Positions 53,529 through 64,000 of a stretch of 64,000 nt of DNA are shown here, piece by piece (within the stretch, counting starts at the first letter, position 1; each line of letters opens with the position of its first letter). Source of the stretch: Colius striatus. Its lineage: Eukaryota > Chordata > Aves > Coliiformes > Coliidae. The notes beneath the pieces were generated by a model. The model was not told the DNA's origin, ran no database searches, and worked only from the letters and a program-made list of their open reading frames with translations. The translations under genes and the position numbers were made by a program. Location of the stretch: contig NC_084789.1 in the NCBI RefSeq assembly GCF_028858725.1, positions 37,393,548 to 37,457,547 on the forward strand, in the 5' to 3' direction.

Positions 53529-55510
53529 TGATTCTATTATCTTAAACTCTCCTTTTTCCAACTTAACGATGGCATATCCGGACAATCGTTTACCTTCCAC
53601 TATTCGTGATGACCCATCTATAAATAATACTTCTCCATATTATAGTTCTTCTTCTTCTAAGTCTGGCCTAATATGTGTCTGCTGTTCAATTGTTTGAAAA
53701 CAATTGTGTAACAGTTCATTATCTTCTCCTGGGTACAAAAATTCAGCAGGGTTAGCTGCTCCAATAGTTTTTAAAGATAGTTTAGGGGATTCCATAAGTA
53801 TTCCCTCATACTTTAATAATCGGCTATCTGTAAGCCATTTTTCTACTTTTTATTGCAACACTCCTCTGATGTTATGTGGAGCATATAAGACAACTTCTCC
53901 ATTAAAGGTAATACGATTTGTTTCTTCAAGTAATAAGGCAGCAGCAACAATGATTTGTAAGCAGCTCGGCCAACCCCTGCTCACAGCGTCTAACAGCTTT
54001 GATAGGTATGCCGCCGGTTTCTTTTGTCCGGCCCATTCCTGAGTTAATACTCCGAATGCCGTTCCTTCATGTACGTTAACAAATAAATGGAACGGCCGCT
54101 TTAAGTCTGGTAAACTTAAAACCGGTGCTTGACTTAGCTCTCTCTTTAAACTGGCAAAATGCTCTTGATCCTGAGAGGTCCACTTAGGTATTTTATCTTT
54201 GGACAGTTGTTCATATAAAAATTTAACTTTAAAGCTATAATTCTCTATCCATTGCCTGCAATATCCAAATAGTCCTAATGCCTGCCGAATTTGCCTCTTA
54301 GTGACAGGCATGGGTAATTCCAGAATTCCTTTAATGCGCTCTGGATCCAATATCTTTTTCCCATTAAACAAATAATGTCCCAAATATTTCACTTTTTCCT
54401 CCACAAATTGTAACTTCTCTTGTGATACCCGTAGTCCCTTTTGTGCAAGAAAGTTTAGGAATCGAATGCTTTCTTTTCTTACATTTTCCTTATTATTCCC
54501 TGCTATAAGCAGATCATCTACATATTGTAACAGTACATTTCCCGTTTGTACCTGGTATTCTTTTAAGAGCTCTTCCAGGGCCTGTCCAAACAAATTAGGG
54601 GACTCGGTGAACCCTTGGGGGAGCACGGTCCATCTCAATTGCTGTCTACGGCCTGTTTCTATGTCTTCCCATTCAAAAGCAAAATAATCACGGCATTCTT
54701 CTGCCAGTGGACAGGCCCAAAAGGCATCCTTTAAATCAATCACACTATACCAGGAGTTATGGGGTCCTAACTTGCTTAGCAATGTATATGGATTTGCTAC
54801 TACAGGGAACCGGGTGATAGTTCTTTTATTTATTTCCCTTAAATCCTGTACGAGCCGATATTTTCCATTTGGTTTTTTTACAGGCAGAATGGGGGTGTTA
54901 AAGGGTGACATACAAGGCTCTAAAATTCCTTGTGCTAATAATCGATCAATTTCTGGTTTTAATCCTCTCCGTCCTTCTAGAGATATGGGATATTGTTTTA
55001 CCCTCACAGGTATGTGGGGTTCAGAAATTTGGACTTTAATCGGTGGAATTTCCAGTCTGCTAATTGTGTCCGGAGAGTACCAGACATCGGGGTTAATTTG
55101 TTTTTGGTCTTCCACGGTCAAAGGATAAGCAGACACTGTTAGCTCTTGATTCTTTACTTTAATTTCTAATTGCAATTCAACAATTAAATCTCGTCCTAGC
55201 AGATTAAATTCTGCTTCAGGGACGAGCAGGAGTTCACCCATTCCGAATTTATTTTCAGTTTCAAATAATACATTTTTGATTTTGTTTACTTTAAATGGTT
55301 CTCCTTTTGCCCCAATCACTTGTACTTTTTCGGGGGAAATTTTACATCCCTCAGGTATTTGTTTAATAGTCGATTTTTCAGCCCCAGTGTCTACTAAAAA
55401 GGTGAACTCTTGTTTATGGGGACCTATTTTTAATTTTATCAAGGGCTCATGATGACTCCGGTCCCCCAAAATATAGAGCCCCTGACTCTTCCTATTCCGC
55501 TTTCAAAATT
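53529..55510 (-). pseudogene. pol: Provirus D protease and reverse transcriptase
   Basis: A 539-codon open stretch (55469-53850): protease LVDTGAEKST and NLLGRDLIVEL, then RT with VIDLKDAFWACPL, LPQGFTESPNLFG and LQYVDDLLIAG, thumb and connection. A TAA at 53850 replaces CAA kept in the copy at 49.1 kb, and another TAA lies at 53640-53642. The RNase H start (LFIDGSSRIVEG) follows. The frame is +1 relative to the preceding gag rather than in line for stop readthrough. Confidence 0.86.
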
Positions 55511-56708
55511 TCCTCATCCCTGATCCTTTCTCTACAATTCTTCTTTACATGTCCCTTTTTTCCACAGTAAAAACAACACCTCTGTTCCTTCTTTACTACT
55601 ACATTCCTTTGTTTCACTCCAGCAGATTTATGTTCATCAGTTCGTCCTTTACGATCCTCTCTGACCGCTGCTACCATCATTTTCACTTGCCGCTTGCTGC
55701 TCTCCTCCTCTCGCCTTACATAGACTTTCCGGGCTTCCCTCAATAATTCATCCAACCCTCTCACTTGCCAGTCTTCTAACTTTTCAATCTTCTTTCTGAT
55801 ATCCCCCCATGATTTTGCTACAAACTGAGTTTTGAGGAGTGCTTGCCCTTCGTCAGGATTTACCCCGAGATACAGCTGAAGGGCTTTCCTCAGTCGTTCT
55901 AACCACTCAGTAGGGCTCTCATTTTTCTTTTGCATTTCATTAAATGCTTTATTGATATTCTGGCCACGGGGTACTGCTTTTCTAATTCCCTGAATTACTA
56001 TAGTTTTCAGGTCCTGCATATGAGTTTTATGCACTGGATCATGATTATCCCAATTAGGTCTTTGGAGTGGCCATTTTAATATTTGCTTTAGGTCCCTGGG
56101 CATGTTGAGCATCCCACAATCTCATTCCTGCTCGTCTAATCATGTCTCTTTCCTCGGTAGTAAATAATTGACCAAGGATAGATTGCATTTCATCCCAAGT
56201 ATAAAGGTTTGATCCCAAAAGGAGGAGGGAGAGACTTTCGTTCCAACTCCGGTGGGGGAGTGGGTGCTCTGGGGACCTCTGGAGAGGCTGTGGGAGCAGG
56301 AGGGGAAATGTAAGGGGGGGTTAGAAGGGTTTCGTCTAACTCTTCCTTCTTTTTCTTTTGTTTAGCTTTTATTTCACTCAGCGGGTAAAGTCTAGTTCCC
56401 GGTCTTTTTAGCCACACTTCCGCATACTGACTTTCTTCCGGGTTAAGGGGTTTTTTATTATTAACCCAGAAATTTAATTGTGGTCTTATCCAATCTTCTT
56501 CTGGCCCGCAGACTAGCCAAAAGACATTTTCAGAAATCTTCTTCCCTCCCCATATCTTAGTACAGTATTCTATTATTTTCTGCTTATCTTTCCCTAGGGT
56601 TTCAGGGAAATATCTCCAATTGTCTAAGATATATGCCAGAGGGGTATTCTTAGGTACAGCAGGTACCCTTCCCATGGGTGTCGAAGGCTTGCTGCCCTTC
56701 GCCCCCAT
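55492..56708 (-). pseudogene. gag: Provirus D gag, frame-broken
   Basis: Starts at 56708 with MGAKGSKPS (myristoylation type); matrix and a proline-rich region reach 56190. Sequence for the next ~45 residues (DEMQSILGQLF, RDMIRRAGMRLWD) is in a second frame and the capsid (QRPNWDN, major-homology-like PRGQNINKAF, TQFVAKSWGDI) and nucleocapsid CCHC (CFYCGKKGHVKKNC) in a third, 56112-55492. The two shifts lie near T4 and A4 runs. The gag stop is TAG. Confidence 0.85.
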
Positions 56709-57086
56709 CTTCTGGATTATCCACAAACACACACTCACTTGCTCCCCTTGTTCCTGGCCCAGTCCCTCGCGGGAGATGGGAAACGCAGTACTTAAGGGTC
56801 CACACTCGCTTGGTTCAGTATATCGAACCTCTCATTTGTTATAATCCAGGATACCCAATCCCGCCCGAACGGATAACCCGCGAACCAATTTTCGCAATAT
56901 ACTCACGCGTCCCTGCGTCTTCGTCCGGACTCCCGTGCACAGAATTTTTATGGGATTTTACCGGTTTCCCCTTTGCTCATTATTCTAGAATTTAGGTTCG
57001 TCGGTAAGGTTGAGGTAGGCTGTCAGTCACGGGGCCGCGGATTGCCGCGGGGCGCCTCCCCGGAGGACTGAAGCTCACCGTTCCTT
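56709..57086 (-). other. Provirus D leader
   Basis: About 380 bases between the primer site and gag, with CpG-rich parts near 57020-57070. Expected to hold the packaging signal and splice donor; none fixed by eye. Confidence 0.55.
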
Positions 57087-57104
57087 ATCCGAGTCACGGC
57101 ACCA
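57087..57104 (-). promoter_or_regulatory. Primer-binding site, tRNA-His (provirus D)
   Basis: TGGTGCCGTGACTCGGAT on the - strand, four bases inside the LTR end. Confidence 0.88.
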
Positions 57105-57108
57105 AGAT

Positions 57109-57632
57109 TGTCATAAATTGAGACCACAATGGATCATAAGCCAATTATAATTTTATTAATTGTAGCAAGTAGAATAAGAGCAAAGACAGCGCTGGACGAC
57201 AGGGGAGTCTGCGCTCCGCCAACTGCCGTACTGATTAGTTTAAACAGTCCTTTTTATACATTTTACATCCGTGGCTGTGAAGTAGGAAAACTGCTCTGCG
57301 CATGCTTCAGTTGCTGTGAGGGGTCGGTTTTTTTTTTCTTCTGTTTTTCGGTGGTTACTGAGTAAGAAGTTTTCCTTCTTTGTTCTCACTTAGAGTTGTT
57401 TATTTTATCTTCGTCAGTCCCTTAGAACATCTTGTAGTCATCCTTGAGCAGTATCTCTCCTGTTTACACAAATGGTGTCTGGTATGTGAAGGCAATTGCA
57501 GCTATCTTATCTCACATGAGTGATGTCCTGCAGCTGTTCGCATAAGCACTTTCTTTTCTTTTGTCGCTTAACCTTTACATTGAACTTAACATAAATTTTA
57601 ATAAACAATACCTTAATTCATAGTTTCTTACA
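57109..57632 (-). repeat. Provirus D 5' LTR
   Basis: 524 bp, no difference from 49820-50343 noticed. The + strand frame inside it occurs identically in both LTRs and is not a gene. Confidence 0.93.
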
Positions 57633-57637
57633 TGCTT

Positions 57638-58266
57638 TATACGTAGAAGGCCCGGAGAACCGAGACCTGGATGTGAAAGCCAGTGTTTCAGGCACCCCGT
57701 GGGTTCTGGAGGAAAAGGCAAGATGAAAGAGGACTATAAGGTGAAAGAGAATACCCCTGAAGATTACGACTGCTGCCGAGAAGATCATAAACCTCACTGC
57801 TCTAAGCAACAGAGAAGGTGAAGGAGGCAGAGGTGTACTGGGAGTGGGGTACAGAGTCTCTCAAAGCCTCAAACTGGGAATCCTAAGATCCCAAGCCTAC
57901 CTCTAAGAAGGGCAAAGATTTGGCACCTAAAAGAATGTGGGGTGAAAAACTAAAAAGGAAAGTACCATTTTATTTGATAAAGGCCCCACCCATTATCCAG
58001 GGATGGTATGTTGTTATCTGGCTGATGGAGTGGTTAACTATCCTGCTGCTAGCTATGTTATAGCATGAACCCCCCATTTTATGAGGCAATCAAACTGAAC
58101 CAATCAGACCTGTGAACAGCTCAAAGTGGGTTTCTTCGGAAACCAGTGTAACCCCATGCCTCTTTAAAAGGTATTTAATGCCAGCAGTGAATATTGTATT
58201 CAGGTAACCGTTGTTCCATGCATTTTATAATCACCCTGAAGAGTTTGTCTATAATCATTGGAATAC
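57638..58266 (+). pseudogene. env: Family B env leader and remnant (third copy, right part)
   Basis: Continues 49819 after provirus D: mirror of 17830-18456, with the env leader region and short SU remnant. It ends at GGAATAC followed by satellite CAGCACTG, the same junction as 18456. The two copies therefore share one ancestral break. Confidence 0.72.
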
Positions 58267-58810
58267 CAGCACTGTGTCACATTTGCAGCTGCTTTCCTGT
58301 GAAAGCTATCTCTAATCTCACTCACTTGGACTGCTCAACACCCAATTCAAACACTACAGACTGTCGATAGAAGTTATACCACTGCCTATGGGAGCAACAT
58401 GAAAGCAGGAAGGCAAACCCCACCTACAGTAGTAAGTCGGTCCCAATGTAGTCTATCAGCCAGCACTGTGTCACATTTGCATCTGCTTTCCTGTGAAAGC
58501 TATCTCCAATAACACTCACTTGTACCACTCAACTAGCAATGAAAAAATAAAAACTGTCAGTTAAGTTATAGTAATGCATATGGGAGCTAAAAGAAAGCAA
58601 GAAGGTAGACCCCAACTACAGTGTTAAGGAGGTCCCCATACAGTCTATCATCCAGCACTGTGTCACATTTGTACGTGCTTTCCTTTGGGAGCTATCTCCA
58701 ATCCCAGTCTCTTGGACTGCTCTATTCCCATTGAAAAAATACATGCTTTCCGTTAAGTTATTGCACTGCGTATGGGAGCTACAATAACGCAGGAAGGCAC
58801 AGCCCACCTA
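58267..58810 (+). repeat. Satellite array S6
   Basis: About three monomers in + orientation, ending in CACCTA, which is duplicated on the far side of LTR G2. Confidence 0.93.
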
Positions 58811-59401
58811 TGCCGCGAAGTTTTCGGCTCTTGGCCTAAAAAACAGACTTGAAGTCTGAAAACCAGGCTCGAAGCCTGAAAAATGAACCAGACTCGAAGT
58901 CTTAAAAACACAGGCTCGAAGCCTGAAAAACCATCTCTAAGCCTATTTCATGCGGCGATCAACTCAGTGTCCAGTTCTCAGCTGGGTGGGAAGAAATCTG
59001 TCCTACTCAATGTCAGTGATAGCAGAAATCTTCTTCTTTATTGAGAGCAGGCTCTAACTTATATACATTGCAGCTTCAAAGCTAGCTCAGCAACAGCGGC
59101 TAATAGATTACATTTTCTTGTTCATCCTATTTCGATTTCTGCCATAAGCAAGCTCCCTCACATTTTCCCATCTTGTTTTTCCCCAAAGTTGTTTACCACT
59201 TTTAGCCAAAAACAGTCTGACCTTGAGGGAACAGAAAGCGGCCTGCTGTCTACATGACAGCCACTGCTTTAACCATGGCTCTGACTCTGGTCTTCATTGT
59301 GCATTGAAAGCATATAACTAGAGCTCAGGCTGCCTTGCCCCAACAGGCCTATTGTTATATCCCGGGATCCATGTCCATGCTCCCTCATTTTTTTCTCCAC
59401 A
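58811..59401 (-). mobile_element. Solo LTR of family G (G2), 591 bp
   Basis: Plus-strand ends TGCCGCG and TCCACA, flanked by 6-bp duplications CACCTA (58805-58810 and 59402-59407). On the - strand it has a TATATAAG-type box, AATAAA (59042-59037), then the hairpin array, then the end. It is a clean solo LTR in satellite. The complete ends show that the hairpins lie within the LTR. Confidence 0.85.
58844..58925 (-). repeat. Array of four hairpins in LTR G2
   Basis: 15-base units at 58844, 58864, 58889 and 58911. Two have the G-C form (CAGGCT/AGCCTG) and two the A-T form (CAGACT/AGTCTG); one of the latter has a mismatch in the outer pair. Two fewer units than in G1. Confidence 0.83.
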
Positions 59402-59482
59402 CACCTACAGTAGTAAGGAGGTCCCCATGTAGTCTATCAGCCAGCACTGTGTCACATTTGCAGCTGCTTTCCTGTGAGAGTA
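59402..59482 (+). repeat. Satellite fragment S7
   Basis: Less than half a monomer between LTR G2 and the ERV-L LTR. Confidence 0.88.
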
Positions 59483-60036
59483 TGGTAGTTTGAGTCTTGT
59501 TTGATGCCAGGTACCCACCACACAGCTTTATCCACCACCTCCTCAGCAAGCCAGGGAAGGGGAGGAAATAAGATGGGAGTCTCGTGGGTTGAGATAAAAG
59601 CAGTTTAATAAAGAAGCAGTAAAGCCGTGTGAGCGGGAAGCAAAGCAAAATCAGATAAAACTGTTATTCTCTACTTCCCATCAGCAGTGATGTCCGGCCA
59701 CCTCCCGAGAAGCAGAGCTTCAGTACGCCTAGCGGTTGCTATGGGAAGGCCAGAAATGAATCTCGCCTCCCCTTCCTGCTCCTCTCCCCCAGTTTATATT
59801 ACTGAGCTGACGTCATATGGTATGGAATATCTCCTTGGTCAGCTTGGGTCATCTGTCCTGGCCATAGTCCCTCCAACGATCATGCCCACCCACAGCTGTT
59901 GGTGAAGGTGGGGGAAGGAATGCTGGAGGGACAGCCCTGATGCTGTGCAAGCGGTAGTCAGAATATTGATATCAACAGTAAACACAGCACTGCAGGAGCT
60001 GCTGTGGAAAATCACTACCATCCCAGACCCACTACA
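59483..60036 (-). repeat. 3' LTR of ERV-L element E
   Basis: 554 bp, plus-strand TGGTAGTTTG to ACCCACTACA. The - strand end (CCTTCCCTGGCTTGCTGAGG ... ACTACCA) resembles LTRs of bird ERV-L elements in form. A purine run (TAAGGGGTGGAGAC on the - strand) lies just inside at 60037-60050. The partner LTR is outside the window. Confidence 0.78.
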
Positions 60037-60050
60037 GTCTCCACCCCTTA

Positions 60051-60383
60051 TTCCATACCATTTATGTCATGCTCAGACAAACCATTTTAACAATCCTTAT
60101 ACATTCTTATACACTCTCATTAACCAGTACCCCTACTCTTCAACATACATCATTCTTTTATTCCCTCTTGCATCTTGCATCAAACAAACAAACAACATTC
60201 TTATATCTTTCATTCTCTGTAGATGTTCACTGGAGCAGGCCATAACTTCTGTCTCATCCATCAAGATGGATCTCCAGGCCAGGGGAGACAATATGTTCAG
60301 TGTTGGGCACCAGCACCGGCTTGGTTTGTCCACTTGTCCCGTTTTTCTTGCAAAGTTCATCTACAACAGATAACGCACATAGG
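60051..60383 (-). other. 3' untranslated region of element E
   Basis: Non-coding stretch between the pol end and the polypurine tract. No env is present, as is usual for ERV-L. Confidence 0.65.
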
Positions 60384-63300
60384 TTATTTTTCCCCCAAGG
60401 TTAAGTCTCCTTGAGGTACACATCGAGTTTCCCCATCCTTTCTCATCACCCACCAAGTACACCCAGGCCCTTGAGCAAAGACAATCCCACGAATGGGTTT
60501 GCCCTTTCCCATGGGAGGTGCAACCCATACTGCCTTCCCCAGCCATTTCCCTGGGTGCACTACAGGGACCTTATCTCCTCCCACAGTATGTAGTGGTTTT
60601 GTTTGAGCAGGACCAGGACGGTTAGTTGAACCTCTGCTGTTAACCAGCCAAGTGGCTTCTGCTAAATTTTTATCCCACTGCTTCCATGCCCCATTGCCGA
60701 GTGCTCTCAACATGGTCTTTAGCAATTCGTTATATCTCTCAATCTTTCCAGAGGCTTATGGGTCATAGGGGATGTGGTATATCCACTCAATGCCATGTTT
60801 CTTTGCCCAGGAGTTTATGAGATTATTTCGAAAATGAGTTCCATTATCTGACTCAATTCTTTCTGGAGTGCCGTGTCGCCACAAAACTTGTCTTTCAAGA
60901 CCCAAGACAGTATTTCGGGCAGTGGCATGGTTTACAGGGTATGTTTCCAACCAACCGATAGTTGCTTCCACCATGGTGAGTATTGAACACTTGCCTTGAT
61001 GTGTTTGTGGTAGCGGTCCAACATAGTCAATTTGCCAGGCCTCACCATATTGAAAACCCCATCATCGGCCTCCGTTCCAGGGAGACTTGATTCATGTGGC
61101 TCGCTTGATTGCAGCACACATTTCACATCCGTGGGTGACCTGTGTAATGGCTTCCATGGTCAAGTCCACCCCTTGATCACGAGCCCATCTATATGTTGCA
61201 TCTCTTCCCAGATGTCCTGATGTTTCATGGGCCCATCGAGGTATAAATAGCTCACCTTTATGCTCCCAGTCTAGGTCTACCTGAGCTACTTCAATTTTGG
61301 CAGCTTTATCTACCTGTTGGTTGTTCCACTGTTCTTCATTGGCACGGCTTTTTGGCACGTGAGCATCTACATGACGTACCTTCAGAGTCATATTTTCCAC
61401 CCGAGCAGCAATGTCTTGCCATAATGCAGCAGCCCAGATGGGTTTACCCTTGCGCTGCCAGTTGGTCTTCTTCCATTGCTGTAGCCATCCCCATAGAGCA
61501 TTAGCCACCATCTGGGAGTCAGTATAAAGATAGAGTACTGGCCACTTCTCTCGTTCTGCAATCTTCAGAGCTAGTTGGATGGCTTTCACTTCAGCAAACT
61601 GACTCGACTCACCTTCTCCTTCAGTGGCCTCAACAACTCGTCTTGTGGGACTCCACACAGCAGCTTTCCACTTACGATGATTTCCTACCACGCGGCAGGA
61701 TCCATCAGTAAACAAAGCATAACGCCTCTCATCTTCTGATAGTTCATTATATGGTGGTGCCTCTTGGGCACCAGCTAATTCCTCAGGCAATGCTCAAAAA
61801 TCTCTGCCTTCTGGCCAGTCCATGATTTCTTCCAGGATTCCTGGGCGATTAGATTTCCCCAGCCGAGATCGTTGTGTAATCAACGCCATCCACTTACTCC
61901 ATGTAGCGCTGGTTGCATGATGTATAGAAGGGGTTTTCCCTTTGAACATCCAGTGTAACACAGGCAGACGTGGTGCCAAGAGGAGATGAGCTTCTGTGCC
62001 AATGACTTCTGAAGCAGCTCAAAGTCCCTCATATGCTGCTAGTATTTCTTTTTCAGTTGGGGTGTAGTGGGCTTCCGATCCTCGATATCCTCGGCTCCAA
62101 AATCCTAATGGTCGACCTCGGGTTTCTCCAGATGTTTTCTGCCAGAGGCTCCAGGTGAGACCATGCTCTCCAGCAGCAGTGTAGAGGATATTCTGCACAT
62201 CTGATCCTGTACGGATCGACCCAAAAGCGACTGCACGAGCTATTTCCTGTTTAATTTGTTGAAAAGCTTGTTGTTGCTCAAGGCCCCACTCAAAACAGTT
62301 CTTCTTTCTGGTTACTCTAAAGAGAGGGCTCACAAGCTGACTATAACCTGGGATATGCATCCTCCAGAATCCCACAAGGCCCAGGAAAGCTTGTGTTTCT
62401 TTCTTATTAGTTGGTTGAGACATAGTCGCTATTTTGTTCACAACATCCACAGGCACATGCCGACGTCCATCTTGCCATTTTATGCCTAAAAACTGTATCT
62501 CTTGTGCAGGTCCCTTTACTTTGTTTCTTTTTACAGCAAAACCAGCTTTTAGGAGAATCTGTATTATTCTTTTCCCTTTCTCAAACACTTCTTCTGCCTT
62601 GTTGCCCCATACAATTATGTCATCAATGTACTGTAAACGTTCAGGGGCTTCACCCATTTCCAGTACAGTTTGGATTAGACCATGACAAATAGTAGGACTA
62701 TGTTTCCACCCCTGGGGCAATCGATTCCAGGTATATTGGACACCTCTCCACGTGAAGGCAAATTGTGGCCTGCACTCTGCTGCCAATGGAATTGAGAAAA
62801 ATGCATTAGCTATATCAATCGTAGCATACCACTTAGCTGCTTTTGACTCCAGTTCATACTGGAGCTCTAACATGTCTGGTACAGCAGCACTCAGTGGTGG
62901 TGTCACTTCGTTCTGGCCATGATAGTCTACTGTTAACCTCCACTCTCCATCAGATTTTTTCACAGGCCATATGGGACTATTAAATGGGGAATGAGTTTTG
63001 CTAATTACTCCTTGAGCCTCCAGTTGATGAATCAACTCACGGATGGGAGTCAGGGAACCTCGGTTTGTGCGATATTGCCTCCGGTGCACCGTCCGGGTAA
63101 CAATTGGTACCTGTTGCTCTTTAACTTGCAGCAATCCCACAACAAAAGGGTCTTCTGAGAGGTCAGGTAAATTAGAGAGTTATTTGATTTTCTCTGTATC
63201 TACAGTGGCTATACCAAAAGCCCATCGACACCCCTTGGGGTCTTTGAAGTACCCTCTCCTGAGGTAATCTATGCCAAGAATACAAGGGGCCTCTGGACCA

Positions 63301-64000
63301 GTCACAATGGGGTGTTTTTTCCATTTGTCCCCTGTTAAGCTCACTTCAGCCTCTAATACAGATAATTCTTCACATCCCCCTGTCACTCCAGAGATCCAGA
63401 TAGAATCTGTGCCTCTATACCTTGATGGCATCAATGTACACTGTGCCCCTGTGTCTACTAAGGCTTTATACCTTTGTGGGTTTGATGTGCCAGGCCATCG
63501 AACCCACACAGTCCAGTAGATTCGGTCATCCCTTTCCTCCTCCTGGCTGGAGGCAGGGACCCTCTGTTTCTGTTCTTCATCAGAGTATTCGCTATCTGAT
63601 CCTTGCAATTTTAGACCTGAAGTCTCCTCATTGGCATCGAAGGAAGTAGTTGCAGTTCTTCTATGTCTTGGAGATTGTTGATTGTCCTCTTTTGTTTTGG
63701 CAGTTACTATGCTGACAGCCCTCTTGGGTGGTCCTTTTCTAACAGCTGTCTTCCCCCTTAGTTCACGTACACACACTTCCAGCTTAAAAGTGGGTTCACC
63801 ATCCCATTTCCTCATATCCTCTCCTTGGCCACGCAAAAAGAGCCAGAGTTTATTTCGAGGTGTACTCCTGCGTCTGGGACTTCCTTTTCCCCTGGTCGGG
63901 ACAGTGGATGACCGAATTCTTGAGGCAGTTCTGACAGTCAGACCATCATCCCACACTGCTGAGGAGGTGCAGAGGCACTCTTCATAGTTCTGTAACCAAG
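60384..64000 (-). pseudogene. pol: ERV-L (class III) pol pseudogene, runs off the window
   Basis: One continuous reading frame on the - strand, cut only by in-frame stops (about 63180, 62019, 61794, 61092, 60756). Protease: VDTGAQCTLMP near 63450. RT: LPQGWKHSPTICHG and QYIDDIIVWG, 63140-62400. RNase H: ALFTDGSCRVVG, LYTDSQMVANAL and QQVDKAAK. Integrase: HETSGH and CEMCAA of the zinc domain, IESDNGTHF, and IERYNELLK-type catalytic Glu near 60730. The YIDDIIVWG form and lack of env mark ERV-L. Gag would lie beyond 64000. Decay is by point mutation, with no frameshift found. Confidence 0.85.

Larger units (their letters stand above)
49820..57632 (-). mobile_element. Provirus D: young but defective gamma-like ERV, 7,813 bp
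   Basis: Complete provirus on the - strand with two 524-bp LTRs that look identical, 5-bp target duplications and a tRNA-His primer site. Genes in order: gag (frame-broken), pro-RT, a GC-rich foreign segment in RNase H, integrase, and an env with a large internal deletion. Pol and gag resemble family B but are clearly diverged. The near-zero LTR divergence beside so many defects suggests a defective genome mobilised by a helper, or assembly errors in homopolymers for some frameshifts. Confidence 0.9.

Overview
The window is avian repeat DNA. It holds about 10 kb of a tandem satellite (monomer about 191 bp) and at least five families of endogenous retrovirus (ERV) inserted into it and into each other. 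I see no host protein-coding gene, tRNA or rRNA. A bird is suggested by an ERV family with a tRNA-Trp primer site and an alpharetrovirus-like envelope, by a bird-type ERV-L, and by a satellite monomer in the ~190 bp class known from several birds. The density fits a W chromosome or pericentromere. The species is not identified; the placement is inference.

Layout. 1-5.8 kb: family A provirus, + strand, decayed. 5.8-7.4 kb: satellite. 7.4-18.5 kb: family B (gamma-like, tRNA-His) remnant, + strand, split at 8,418-16,414 by provirus C, a nearly intact betaretrovirus-like element on the - strand with identical 417-bp LTRs. 18.5-21.2 kb: satellite. 21.2-23.7 kb: family A fragment and family F envelope, - strand. 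23.7-25.0 kb: satellite that changes strand. 25.0-29.8 kb: family B copy, - strand. 29.8-30.4 kb: satellite. 30.4-36.0 kb: family A copy, - strand. 36.0-38.5 kb: CpG-rich segment and family F copy, + strand. 38.5-43.5 kb: third family A copy with its 3' LTR. 43.5-47.0 kb: satellite. 47.0-49.8 kb: family B end, LTR G and B pol fragment. 49.8-57.6 kb: provirus D (gamma-like, identical 524-bp LTRs, defective). 57.6-59.5 kb: B remnant, satellite, solo LTR G. 59.5-64 kb: ERV-L element running off the window.

History. The order A - satellite - B on the left (1-18.5 kb, + strand) is repeated in reverse on the right (36.0-25.0 kb, - strand) with the same junctions, so the locus is a large inverted duplication. 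Provirus C lies only in the left arm and the right arm keeps its empty target. Provirus D likewise has empty counterparts in the two other B copies. Both therefore inserted after the duplication.

The most interesting signals are an array of small hairpins with compensatory base changes inside LTR family G; the coding-competent provirus C with a tRNA-Phe primer site and an odd pro-pol frame relation; and the GC-rich, apparently non-viral segment inside pol of the otherwise young provirus D.
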